Positions 44,035-52,177 of a DNA stretch of 60,524 nt are shown here, in pieces. The translations under genes and the position numbers were made by a program. The notes under the pieces were generated by a model. That model worked only from the letters and a program-made list of their open reading frames with translations, was not told the DNA's origin and did no database searches. The DNA is taken from positions 1 to 60,524 of the forward strand of contig NZ_LYVO01000041.1 in NCBI RefSeq assembly GCF_001984055.1. The letters are read 5' to 3'. Source of the stretch: Variovorax sp. KK3. GTDB lineage: Bacteria; Pseudomonadota; Gammaproteobacteria; Burkholderiales; Burkholderiaceae_C. Position 1 is the stretch's first letter, and every line of letters starts with the position of its first letter.

Positions 44035-45258
44035 TCACTTCCACAGCGCGCACTTCGTCTCCGACTTCTTGGTGAAAGCTTCGTCGCCGGGGATGGTCTT
44101 GACGGTCTTGTAGTAGTCCCAGGGGTACTTCGACTCCTCGGGCTTCTTCACCTGGCGCAGCGACATGTCGTAGACCATGCGGCCGTCGGGCCGGATCACG
44201 CCGCTGGCGGTGTACATGTCGTTGATCTTCGTGGACTTCAAGGTCGCCATGACCTTGTCACCGTCGTCGGTGCCTGCCGCCTTCACGGCCTTCAGGTAGG
44301 TCGTGACGGCCGAGTAGTCGGCCGCCTGCATGGCCCCCGGCATCTTCTTCATCACCTCGAAATAGCGCTTGGCCCAGGCGCGCGAGGCATCGTTCTGGTC
44401 CCAGTACCAGCCGTCGGTCAGGTACATGCCCTGCGTCAGCTTCAGGCCCAGCGCATTGACTTCGGGGATGTGGGTCAGGATGGCGGCCAGCGTCATCGAC
44501 TTGTTGATGCCGAACTCGTTGGCCACCTTGATGGCGTTGATCAGGTCGTCGCCGCTGGTGGCCAGCGCCAGGATCTTCGCCTTGGACGACTGCGCCTGCA
44601 GCAGCAGCGCCGAGAAGTTGGGCGTGGCGCCGACCGGGTGCTTCACGCCGCCGAGCACCCTGCCCCCCTTCGCCTTGATGACGTCGGTGGCGTCCTTTTC
44701 CAGCGAGGTGCCGAAGGCGTAGTCGGCAGTCAGAAAGAACCAATCCTTGCCGCCCGCTTCGACGATGGCATTGGCCGTGCCGCGCGCGACCGACACGGTG
44801 TCGTACGCATAGGCCACGTTGTAGGGCGTGCATTCCTCGTTGGTGAGGCGCGCCGTGGCCGCGGTGACCGCGAACATCGGCTTCTTGCGCTCGGCAGCCA
44901 GCTTGGCCAGCGCGAGCGCAGCGCCCGAGTTCGCGCCGATCACCAGCATGTCCATGCCCTCGCGATCGAACCACTCCCGCGCCTTGGACGAAGCGACATC
45001 GACCTTGTTCAGGTGATCCGCGTAGAGGAACTCGACCTTCTTCCCGCTGATGTCGCCGAAGTCCTTCACGGCCATCTTGATCGCCTCCACGCCGCCCTGC
45101 CCGTCGTTGTCGGAGTAGACGCCGGAGATGTCGGTCAGGAAGCCGATCCGGATGACGTCGCCCGAGAACTGCGCGAACGCGGGCGACGCCGCGATCAGCG
45201 AAAGCGCCGAACAGGCGGCGATGGCGGTACGTTGAACACGGCTGCGGCAGTGGTTCAT
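44035..45258 (-). CDS. ABC transporter substrate-binding protein, branched-chain/aromatic acid type
   Basis: This 407-aa periplasmic binding protein has a signal peptide (MNHCRSRVQRTAIAACSALS, then AASPAFAQ). The type I fold is shown by IRIGFLTDISGVYSDNDGQG, VIGANSGAALALAKLAAERK and FFLTADYAFGTSLEKDATD. LivK relatives with this profile often bind aromatic or aliphatic acids instead of amino acids, which suits the Rieske oxygenase nearby. It is the first gene of the transporter operon; an operator lies 57 bases before its start. Confidence 0.9.
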   Translation of the reverse strand: MNHCRSRVQRTAIAACSALSLIAASPAFAQFSGDVIRIGFLTDISGVYSDNDGQGGVEAIKMAVKDFGDISGKKVEFLYADHLNKVDVASSKAREWFDREGMDMLVIGANSGAALALAKLAAERKKPMFAVTAATARLTNEECTPYNVAYAYDTVSVARGTANAIVEAGGKDWFFLTADYAFGTSLEKDATDVIKAKGGRVLGGVKHPVGATPNFSALLLQAQSSKAKILALATSGDDLINAIKVANEFGINKSMTLAAILTHIPEVNALGLKLTQGMYLTDGWYWDQNDASRAWAKRYFEVMKKMPGAMQAADYSAVTTYLKAVKAAGTDDGDKVMATLKSTKINDMYTASGVIRPDGRMVYDMSLRQVKKPEESKYPWDYYKTVKTIPGDEAFTKKSETKCALWK

Positions 45259-45314
45259 GGTGTCTCCTTCGTTCGGCCGGGCGCTACACGCATCGACCCG
45301 TTTCTTGTCGAATT

Positions 45315-45330
45315 ATGATAGCGCTAACCA
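45315..45330 (-). promoter_or_regulatory. LacI-type operator and promoter of the ABC transporter operon
   Basis: The + strand reads ATGATAGCGCTAACCA. On the - strand, TTGACC, 16 bases, TATCAT makes a good promoter for the binding-protein gene, and the operator covers the -10 and part of the spacer. It is the same motif as at 38954, 40165 and 50249. Confidence 0.72.
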
Positions 45331-45367
45331 ACCCGAGGTCAAGATGGCGAACCATCGCTTCCATGCG

Positions 45368-45679
45368 CTACACGCCGACGAAGACGTCGCCGTCCTCGAT
45401 GCGCACTTCGAACACCGGCAGGTTCTCGCGCGCCGGCGCGTTCAGCACCTCGCCCGTGCACACGTTGAAGCAGGACTGGTGCATCGGGCACTCGATGGTT
45501 TCGCCGTCCAGATAGCCGTCCGACAGCTTCACGTCCTTCTGGTGCGGGCAGAGATCACCCACGGCATGCACGCGGTCGCCGAAGCGGTATAGCGCGATCG
45601 GGCGCCCTTCCACCGTCACCGGCAGGGGCGTGCCTTCCCATACGTCCTCCAGCGAGCTCGCACGATGCCATTGCGTCAT
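45368..45679 (-). CDS. Rieske-type [2Fe-2S] ferredoxin of a ring-hydroxylating oxygenase
   Basis: This 103-aa soluble ferredoxin has the Rieske ligands Cys44-Pro-His46 and Cys64-Pro-Met-His67, with 17 residues between the two pairs. Length and pattern match the electron carriers of multi-component dioxygenases (NagAb/BphF type). Its ATG is one base after the alpha-subunit stop (TGAGATG), so stoichiometric synthesis is likely. The reductase that should feed it is not encoded in the window. Confidence 0.93.
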   Translation of the reverse strand: MTQWHRASSLEDVWEGTPLPVTVEGRPIALYRFGDRVHAVGDLCPHQKDVKLSDGYLDGETIECPMHQSCFNVCTGEVLNAPARENLPVFEVRIEDGDVFVGV

Positions 45680-45680
45680 C

Positions 45681-46979
45681 TCAAAGTCCCATCTTCTCGC
45701 GGTAGTAGCTGTAGAAGCCGCGGATCAGCGTCTCGGTGAGCATGGTGTCCTGCGGCGCGTGGTCCACGCCGCCCATGGTCACGACCTGCACCGACTCCGG
45801 TGCGCTTTCGGCCACCGGCTGCATGCGTGCCAGCACTTCGCTGTCGTCGATCGCCACGTAGCCGGCCGGGCCCATCAGGTTGGCCTGCTTGAGCCGGCGC
45901 CGGTTCATGGCCTCGTCGTCGTCGTCGAATCCGTAGTGCGTCCACGACAGTTCGGTCTGCGAGGCCGACTTGGGGACCAGGTGCCGCAAGGCCAGCGAGT
46001 TGCCGTGCTGCTGGAAGAAGACCGAGGGCAGCACCGAGAAATTGATCATCGCGCTGTCGCCCATCTCGTCCACCGGCTTGACGACTTCCATGTCTTCGAG
46101 CTTGAAGTCGGTCTTCAGGTTGGCCAACTGCTTCGTGACTTCGTTCTGCTGCCCCGCGGTGGTCGCCGAATAGGTGGAAGCCATGATGCCGTGGCGCCCG
46201 CCGATCGTGGGCACGGCCTTGAAGGCGGTGTCGGTGCGCAGCAGGCCGAAGGTGAGGAAGAAGCTGTGCAGCAGGGTCGCGTGATAAGGGTCGCGGCTGT
46301 TCTCGAGGTAAAGCTTCCAGTTGCAGGGGAGCAACTGGCGGTTGTAGCCCAGCAGGCGCAGCTTCTTCTTGCCACCGCCGGTGGCGCGCAGCACCAGGGA
46401 GTGGATCTCTTCACCCAGGTAGTCTTCGAGCGAGGGCGCCTCGTCAGAGAAGCTGGCCCAGACGATGCCGCCCAGCGTGGCCACGCGCAGCTTGCGCAGC
46501 CCGTGCTCGGACTTCTGGAAGTCGCGCGGCATGCCGCCCTTCCCCATCGCGCCGCGGAAGAATGGCAGGCCGAGCAGGTTGCCTTCGAGGTCGTAGTTCC
46601 AGTGGTGGTAGGGGCAGGTGAAGTCCTTCACCACGCCCTTGTTCTCCCAGCACAGTTGCGAGCCGCGGTGGGCGCAGCGGTTTTCGAGCACGTGGATGTG
46701 GTCGTCCTCGCCGCGCACCATGATCACCGAGCGCGGCCCGATCCAGCTGCGCTTGAAGGCGCCGACGGCCTCGATCTCGCATTCGAGGCCGACGAAGTTC
46801 CAACCCGGGCCGTCGTGGAACACCTCCATCTCGCGCGCGAAGAGCGAGGGGTCGGAATAGATCCAGGCCGGAATGCGAGTGTCGCGCGTGTCGGGCCAGC
46901 GCCGCATCTGCCAGGTGGAGATCGGGGTTTCGGTTGCCGCGGCGCACGATGTCGCTTCGGGAAGGGTGTCAGTGGTCAT
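45681..46979 (-). CDS. Rieske non-haem iron ring-hydroxylating oxygenase, alpha subunit (NagG/salicylate 5-hydroxylase-like)
   Basis: This 432-aa catalytic subunit has Rieske ligands Cys102, His104, Cys122 and His125 (CAHRG and CPYHHWNYDLEG). The mononuclear iron motif is DPYHATLLH with Asp230, His233 and His238. Several stretches recall NagG, the large salicylate 5-hydroxylase component: SVIMVRGEDD, GLPFFRG, FGLLRTD, VFFQQHGNS, RRRLKQANLMGPAGYV and the C-terminal TETLIRGFYSYYREKMG. The likely reaction is hydroxylation of an aromatic carboxylic acid using O2 and electrons from the ferredoxin encoded next. No gentisate or catechol ring-cleavage gene is in the window. Confidence 0.92.
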   Translation of the reverse strand: MTTDTLPEATSCAAATETPISTWQMRRWPDTRDTRIPAWIYSDPSLFAREMEVFHDGPGWNFVGLECEIEAVGAFKRSWIGPRSVIMVRGEDDHIHVLENRCAHRGSQLCWENKGVVKDFTCPYHHWNYDLEGNLLGLPFFRGAMGKGGMPRDFQKSEHGLRKLRVATLGGIVWASFSDEAPSLEDYLGEEIHSLVLRATGGGKKKLRLLGYNRQLLPCNWKLYLENSRDPYHATLLHSFFLTFGLLRTDTAFKAVPTIGGRHGIMASTYSATTAGQQNEVTKQLANLKTDFKLEDMEVVKPVDEMGDSAMINFSVLPSVFFQQHGNSLALRHLVPKSASQTELSWTHYGFDDDDEAMNRRRLKQANLMGPAGYVAIDDSEVLARMQPVAESAPESVQVVTMGGVDHAPQDTMLTETLIRGFYSYYREKMGL

Positions 46980-47002
46980 GGTCGAACTTGGAGCTTCGAA
47001 CG

Positions 47003-47500
47003 TCAAACGGGATACACAAGTGAGGTGCGTACGCGGTAGTTGTCGAACACGCAGACGCGCTCGCGCAGCTTGAGGCGGCCGTCCTCGCGCACCACGCGGT
47101 CGAGGTAGCGGCCGGTCATGAACAGGTGCGGCTCGCGGTCCGACAGGCTCTCGAAAATCGCGAAGCTGGCCTGGGCCTGGATCTCGTCGCCGTCGATGGC
47201 GTTGATGCGCGTGCCGCTGACCAGGCGGCGCAGCGTGCGCGGCTCGAACACCGCCGTCTCGCGAATGGCCGCGACGCGGTCGCGCAGCGAGCCGAGCCCA
47301 TCGCATGCGATGGTCGACAACGGCAGGCCCTGGTCGAAGTTCTCGAGCGAGACGACGCGGTACACGCATCCCTCGGTGAAGAAGCCGACCCAGCGCGCGA
47401 AGTCGAGGTCGTCGAGCGTCGTGGCGTAGTCGTCGTGGAGGTCGCGCAGTTCGGCGCGCAATGCCGGGTCGCTGACCGTGGTCGGTAGGTGCTTGTCCAT
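47003..47500 (-). CDS. Ring-hydroxylating oxygenase beta subunit
   Basis: This 165-aa protein has the cystatin-like/SnoaL-type fold of Rieske oxygenase beta subunits: LHDDYATTLDDLDFARWVGFF, DGLGSLRDRVAAIRE, VSGTRINAIDGDEI and the closing RERVCVFDNYRVRTSLVYPV (pieces CVFDNYRVRTSLVYPV). The final segment is the family hallmark. It stabilises the alpha subunit and is encoded just before it. The ATG at 47500 has no strong ribosome site. Confidence 0.9.
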   Translation of the reverse strand: MDKHLPTTVSDPALRAELRDLHDDYATTLDDLDFARWVGFFTEGCVYRVVSLENFDQGLPLSTIACDGLGSLRDRVAAIRETAVFEPRTLRRLVSGTRINAIDGDEIQAQASFAIFESLSDREPHLFMTGRYLDRVVREDGRLKLRERVCVFDNYRVRTSLVYPV

Positions 47501-47519
47501 GAAGGGTGTGAGGGTCGGG

Positions 47520-49157
47520 TCAGCCGCGCAGCGAACGCAGCTGCGCCGGGTAGGTACTGGGATCGACGATGACGTCGACGAGCGCCGGGCCGTCGGCGGC
47601 GAAGGCACGCTGGAGCGCGGCGCCCAGCTCGGCGGGCTCGCTCACGCGCAGGCCCTGGCAGCCGTAGCCTTGCGCCACCAGCGAGAAATCGCTGGGCGAG
47701 TAATCCATGCCGCGTCGCTCGAGGCCGCGCTGCCCCTGCTTGACGCCGATCATGGCGATGGCAGAGTCGTTGAAGACCACCACCGTCAGCTTGCACACCG
47801 CCTGCACCGCCGTGGCCAGCTCCGAGGCGCACATCATCAGGCCACCGTCGCCGGTGAAGGCCACCACGGGGCGCGAGGGGTCGGCCAGCGCCGCGCCGAT
47901 GGCGGTCGGCAGTGCGTAGGCCATGGTGGCCAGGCCGCGCGAGATCAGCACGTCGCGCGGCGCCGCGGCGTCGAAGAAGGCCATCACCGGCAGCATGTGC
48001 GCACCGGCATCGACGGTGATGCGGGCCCGCTGCGGCAGCAGCCTGCACGCGGTCTGCGCGAGCAGCGTCGGCGTGATGCCTGCGCCTTCCGCGACTGCGC
48101 GTGCCTGCATGTGCGACTTCAAGGCCTTGAGTTCGTCGGCCTGCCAGCCGCTGCGCCCCAGGCCTTCGCCGAGTTGCGCGGCCGCGGCGCCGAGGTCGCC
48201 GACCAGGGCCACCGCTGGCGTGAAGTGGTTGCGTCCGAAGGGGTGCGTGCTGAGCTCCAGCACCGGCGCGCCGTAGCGCCAGGGCTTGGGCAGCAGCTCG
48301 ATGGGATCGAGCCCGTAGGTGACGATGAGGTCGGCCGACTTCATCGCCTCGTCTTCCGCGCCACCGGCCATGAAGAGGCCCATCATCCGCGGATCGGCAT
48401 CGGGCAGCGCGCCCTTGCCCATGTAGGTGGAGAACACGGGGCACTGCCACGCCGCGGCCAGGTCGCGCAGGCCCTGCGCGGCACCGGCTTCACGGGTCTG
48501 CAGTCCGGCGATGACGACCGGCCGACGAGCATGCGCCATCAGCTTGCTCGCGGCCGCGACGGCGTCGGCCGGGTGCGCCGGCAGCGGCGCCTGCCGCGCG
48601 GGTTGCACCGGCAGCGACGAAGCCGGCACCTTGTTGCGCATGCCCTGCCCCGTCACCTCGAGGTAGACCGGGCCGCGCGGCCGCGCGAGCGCGAGGTCCA
48701 GGAGCGGCCCGACGGCGGGCAGCGCCTGCGGCGAATCGACGCGCAGCGCGCCCTTGGTCACCGGCTCGAGCATGCGCTGCTGGTCGAAGCGCTGGTGGCT
48801 GACGAAAGCCTGCTCGTTCTCGTAGCCGTCGCTGATCACCACGATGCCGCAGCGGTCGAGCATGGCGCAGGCCACGCCGTTGACGCCGTTGGCCAAGCCC
48901 GGGCCCCGGGTGGTCAGCAGCACGCCCAGGCTGTCGGTGAGCTCGGCTTCGGCGGCGGCCATCATCGCGGCGGCGCTTTCGGTGCGGGCCAGCACGAAGG
49001 CGATGCCGGCTTCGTGCGCCGCGGCGATGATGTCCAGGCTGCAGTCGCCGCCGGGAACGCCGTAGATGCGCTTCACGCCGCGCGCTGCGAACTGGGCGAC
49101 CAGCGCCTGGGCGCCGGAAAGGCTGGCATCCGCGCCGGCCGAAGAGTCATGGGTCAT
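47520..49157 (-). CDS. ThDP-dependent enzyme, acetolactate synthase/benzoylformate decarboxylase family
   Basis: This 545-aa enzyme has three domains. The N-terminal ThDP pyrimidine-binding domain carries the activating Glu in ARTESAAAMMA; the central domain is DHS-like (PVVIAGLQTREAG); the C-terminal domain has the ThDP/Mg motif FTGDGGLMMCASE ending in VVVFNDSA. The family decarboxylates 2-oxo acids or condenses them. Beside a Rieske oxygenase, a 2-oxo-acid decarboxylase acting on an aromatic or side-chain oxo acid is plausible, but the sequence does not fix the substrate. A TTG 12 codons upstream is the alternative start. Confidence 0.88.
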   Translation of the reverse strand: MTHDSSAGADASLSGAQALVAQFAARGVKRIYGVPGGDCSLDIIAAAHEAGIAFVLARTESAAAMMAAAEAELTDSLGVLLTTRGPGLANGVNGVACAMLDRCGIVVISDGYENEQAFVSHQRFDQQRMLEPVTKGALRVDSPQALPAVGPLLDLALARPRGPVYLEVTGQGMRNKVPASSLPVQPARQAPLPAHPADAVAAASKLMAHARRPVVIAGLQTREAGAAQGLRDLAAAWQCPVFSTYMGKGALPDADPRMMGLFMAGGAEDEAMKSADLIVTYGLDPIELLPKPWRYGAPVLELSTHPFGRNHFTPAVALVGDLGAAAAQLGEGLGRSGWQADELKALKSHMQARAVAEGAGITPTLLAQTACRLLPQRARITVDAGAHMLPVMAFFDAAAPRDVLISRGLATMAYALPTAIGAALADPSRPVVAFTGDGGLMMCASELATAVQAVCKLTVVVFNDSAIAMIGVKQGQRGLERRGMDYSPSDFSLVAQGYGCQGLRVSEPAELGAALQRAFAADGPALVDVIVDPSTYPAQLRSLRG

Positions 49158-49208
49158 CGATGCGATCTCGTGTCGTGGTCGTGTCTTGAACAAAGATGAA
49201 ACGATGGC

Positions 49209-50189
49209 TCAGTCGGCCACCAGCTTGGCCTCGTCCACCACCTTCTTCCAGCGGAAGTACTCGCTGCGGATGAAGGCGCCGAACTCCTGCGGCGTGCCGG
49301 GGATGACGGCCGAGCCCTGCTCCACCAGTTTGGCGTTGACCTCGGGCACGGCCAGCGCTTCGTTGAGGGCGGCATTGAGCTTGGCGATGCGATCGGCCGG
49401 CGTACCGGCCGGCGCGACGATGCCGAGCCAGCCGCTCACCGCATAGCCCGGCACGCCGGCCTCGGCGACGGTGGGAATCTCGGGTGCGGAGGCGAGGCGC
49501 GTGTTACCGCTCACCGCCAATGCGCGCACCTTGCCGGCCCGCACCTGCGGCAGGGTCAGCAACGGGTCGCTGAAGGCGAAGTCGATGTGGCCGCCCATGA
49601 GGTCCGTCAGGGCCGGTGCGGCGCCCTTGTACGGAACATGGGTCAGATCGGTGTTCGTCATCTGCCCGAAGACGACCATCGCCATGTGCGGCGAACCGCC
49701 CGCGCCGGGCGACCCGTAGCGCAGGCGCCCCGGGTTGGCCTTCGCGTACTCGACGAGCTCCTTCACCGTCTTCACAGGCAGGTTGGGTGTGACGACCAGC
49801 ATGTTCGAGAACGACACCAGCCGCGCCACCGGCGCATAGTCCTTGAGCGGATCGAAGCGCACGCTCTTGTACATCGACGGATTGATGGCCAGCACGCCGA
49901 TGGTGCCCATCATCAGCGTGTAGCCGTCGGGCGGCGACTTGGCCACCAGCTCGGCCGCGATGTTGCCGTTGGCGCCCGGCTTGGCCTCGACCACCACGGG
50001 CTGGCCGAGCGATTGCGTGAGCCGATCGGCCATGAGACGCGCGACGATGTCCGACGCGCCGCCGGCCGCACTGGCCACGACCAGCTTGATCGGCTTGTCG
50101 GGAAACACCTCGGCCGATGCATTGCCCGAGGCGCCGAACGTGCCCAGCAACGCCATGAGGCCCGTGACGATCACCCTGGCTTTGAACAT
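49209..50189 (-). CDS. Bug-family (TctC) tripartite tricarboxylate binding protein
   Basis: This 326-aa periplasmic receptor of the Bug family, expanded in Bordetella, Variovorax and relatives, has a signal peptide ending ASGNASAEV. The family pieces are FPDKPIKLVVASAAGGASDI, VEAKPGANGNIAAELVAKSP, YGSPGAGGSPHMAMVVF and HVPYKGAAPALTDLMGGHID. No TctA/TctB membrane genes accompany it, as is common for orphan Bugs that may act as sensors or as receptors for another permease. The second of two close ATGs was chosen since AGGAG is 8 bases before it; the first (50195) is only 2 bases from the site. It heads the oxygenase operon. Confidence 0.9.
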   Translation of the reverse strand: MFKARVIVTGLMALLGTFGASGNASAEVFPDKPIKLVVASAAGGASDIVARLMADRLTQSLGQPVVVEAKPGANGNIAAELVAKSPPDGYTLMMGTIGVLAINPSMYKSVRFDPLKDYAPVARLVSFSNMLVVTPNLPVKTVKELVEYAKANPGRLRYGSPGAGGSPHMAMVVFGQMTNTDLTHVPYKGAAPALTDLMGGHIDFAFSDPLLTLPQVRAGKVRALAVSGNTRLASAPEIPTVAEAGVPGYAVSGWLGIVAPAGTPADRIAKLNAALNEALAVPEVNAKLVEQGSAVIPGTPQEFGAFIRSEYFRWKKVVDEAKLVAD

Positions 50190-50248
50190 CTGCATGTCTC
50201 CTTCGCTTTCCGATGATTTCCGACGATCTTCGAAGATCGGTAGAATTT

Positions 50249-50264
50249 ATGATAGCGCTAACCT
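50249..50264 (-). promoter_or_regulatory. LacI-type operator of the Bug-ThDP-oxygenase operon
   Basis: The + strand reads ATGATAGCGCTAACCT, differing from the site at 45315 only in the last base. It lies 60 bases before the Bug gene start. On the - strand TATCAT within the site could be the -10; the -35 is less clear (TTAAGC about 18 bases upstream). The rest of the 284-base gap to 50474 shows nothing else I can name. Confidence 0.7.
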
Positions 50265-50473
50265 AGAACCGAGCTTAAGCACAAGGAAGATCGATGTCAA
50301 GCCGGGCTTGGGGGCCGGCATCGCACTTGCCGGCCTGTCGCACGGCGCCTGTCGGAGCCCCGATGTGACGCGCTGAAATCGCGTTGAAATCGCGTCGACA
50401 TCGACGGCTTGCCATCCCGCCTGTCGACTCCGAGAATTCGCACTCGCACGGCAACCGCGTCGCTCGCGAAGCT

Positions 50474-52177
50474 ATGAACCCCGACCCCGTCCCTCCCGTG
50501 GCCTTGGTGGTGGATGACGAGCCAGTCACTCGCCTGATGGCGAAGCTGACGCTGGAGGGGCTGGGCTGTGCGCCCGTTCTCGAAGCCCAGGACGGCATCG
50601 CGGCGCAAGAGGTGCTGCGCGCGCATCCCGAGGTCGCGCTGGTGCTGACCGACATCATGATGCCCCGCATGGACGGCCTGGCGCTGCTGCGCTGGGGCAG
50701 AGAGGCCGTGCCCGACGCCATGTGGATCGTGTTGTCGGGCCTGGAGACCTTCGACTCCGCGGTGACGGCCATCCGCCTGGGCGCCTTCGACTTCCTGCCC
50801 AAGTCGCCGCACCGCGAAGAGATCGGCGTCGCAGTGCGCAATGCGCTGGAGAAGCGACAGCTGCTGGCCGAGCGCGAGCGGCTGCATCGCGAGCTGCAGC
50901 GCAAGGTGCGCGAGCTCGAAGAAACGTCCGCGGCGCTGCGTCACGACCTTGAACGCGCCGAAGTCATCCAGCGCGCCCTGCTGCCGCGCAGCCCGCCGCC
51001 AATGGAGGGCTATTGCATCCAGGCCGTGTACCGCCCGGGGCAGCACGTGGGCGGCGATTTGTACGACGTGGTGCGGCTGGGCGAGCGGCACCTGGCCTTC
51101 TACCTGGCCGACGCCACCGGCCACGGCGTGACCTCGGCGATGCTGTCGGTGTTGTTCAAACAGCGGCTGGTGCTGGCCGATCCCGCCACCGGACTGGCGC
51201 TGCCGCCAGCGGAAGTGCTGGCGGCGGTCAACCGCTCGATCTGCGAGGCGCATGCCGCCCCGGGCTTGTTCCTGACCGCCGTATTCGGCCTGCTGGACTC
51301 CTCGGACGCCAGCCTCACGCTGGCATCGGCCGGACATCCTCCCGTGCTGCACGCACGCGCAGGCGCGCCGACCCGCCTGGTGCGCCGCACCGGCCCCGCG
51401 CTCGGCCTGGCGCCGGACGCGCGCTTCGGCCAGGAGCGACTGCAGTTGCTGGCGGGCGACCGCATCCTGCTCTACACCGACGGGCTGCTGCCATCGGGCT
51501 CGGATCGTGAACTCGAGTTGCTGCAGGAGGTGCTGGCCCGGCCGATGTCCAGCGCTCAAGAGGTGGCGGCGCACCTGCAAGGCAGCGCGGCGCCGTCGCC
51601 GGACCGGGACGACGTGACGATCCTGCTCATCGACGCCCACGCCGGCGCCTCGTGGTTCGACAACGGTGCCGAGGCGCCTTCATCGGTCATCGCCGACGTG
51701 CCGCGCAACGAGGGCGAGGTGGTCTTCTACGGCGAGACCGACGATGCCGCGTGGCTCGCGCTGCGCGGTCGGGCCGCCTGGATGCACTGCGATGCCTTCC
51801 ACGACGCCGCCCTGGCCATGCTGGACGCGAAGCGCCTGCTCGTGATCGACCTGTCGCGCTGCGAGTACATGGACAGCACCTGCCTGGGCACGGTGCACGA
51901 GTTGGTGGCGCGCGGGCGCGTGCTGCTGGCGGGCGTGACGCCGGCCGTGCGCGCTCTGTTCGAGGAACTCAGCATGCAGCAGGTGCTCGATGCGGTGCGC
52001 GACGATCTTCCGGCTGCGCCGGGGCTTTACGCGTTGAACGCGCAGGGCGCCGACGATCTTGCGCAGGCGCGCATCCTTCGCGCGCACGAGGCGTTGTCGG
52101 CCCTCAGCGAGCACAACCGCGAGGAGTTCAAGGACGTGGTGGCATCGCTGCGCGGCGACGAGGGCAGCCCGCGATGA
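50474..52177 (+). CDS. Response regulator with PP2C (SpoIIE-type) phosphatase and STAS domains
   Basis: This is a 567-aa three-domain protein. The receiver at 9-125 has Asp14/Asp15, the phospho-acceptor Asp60 in LVLTDIMMPRMDG, and Lys in FLPKSPH. A short coiled coil follows (ERERLHRELQRKVRELEET). The PP2C phosphatase at about 180-385 shows RPGQHVGGDLYDV, YLADATGHGVTSAM, LFLTAVFGLLD and ILLYTDGL, with the metal-binding Asp residues kept. The C-terminal STAS-like domain has LVIDLSRCEYMDSTCLGTVHEL (pieces YMDSTCLG) with the Ser that would be phosphorylated in an antagonist. The arrangement resembles partner-switching regulators. Its stop overlaps the kinase start as ATGA. Confidence 0.9.
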   Translation: MNPDPVPPVALVVDDEPVTRLMAKLTLEGLGCAPVLEAQDGIAAQEVLRAHPEVALVLTDIMMPRMDGLALLRWGREAVPDAMWIVLSGLETFDSAVTAIRLGAFDFLPKSPHREEIGVAVRNALEKRQLLAERERLHRELQRKVRELEETSAALRHDLERAEVIQRALLPRSPPPMEGYCIQAVYRPGQHVGGDLYDVVRLGERHLAFYLADATGHGVTSAMLSVLFKQRLVLADPATGLALPPAEVLAAVNRSICEAHAAPGLFLTAVFGLLDSSDASLTLASAGHPPVLHARAGAPTRLVRRTGPALGLAPDARFGQERLQLLAGDRILLYTDGLLPSGSDRELELLQEVLARPMSSAQEVAAHLQGSAAPSPDRDDVTILLIDAHAGASWFDNGAEAPSSVIADVPRNEGEVVFYGETDDAAWLALRGRAAWMHCDAFHDAALAMLDAKRLLVIDLSRCEYMDSTCLGTVHELVARGRVLLAGVTPAVRALFEELSMQQVLDAVRDDLPAAPGLYALNAQGADDLAQARILRAHEALSALSEHNREEFKDVVASLRGDEGSPR

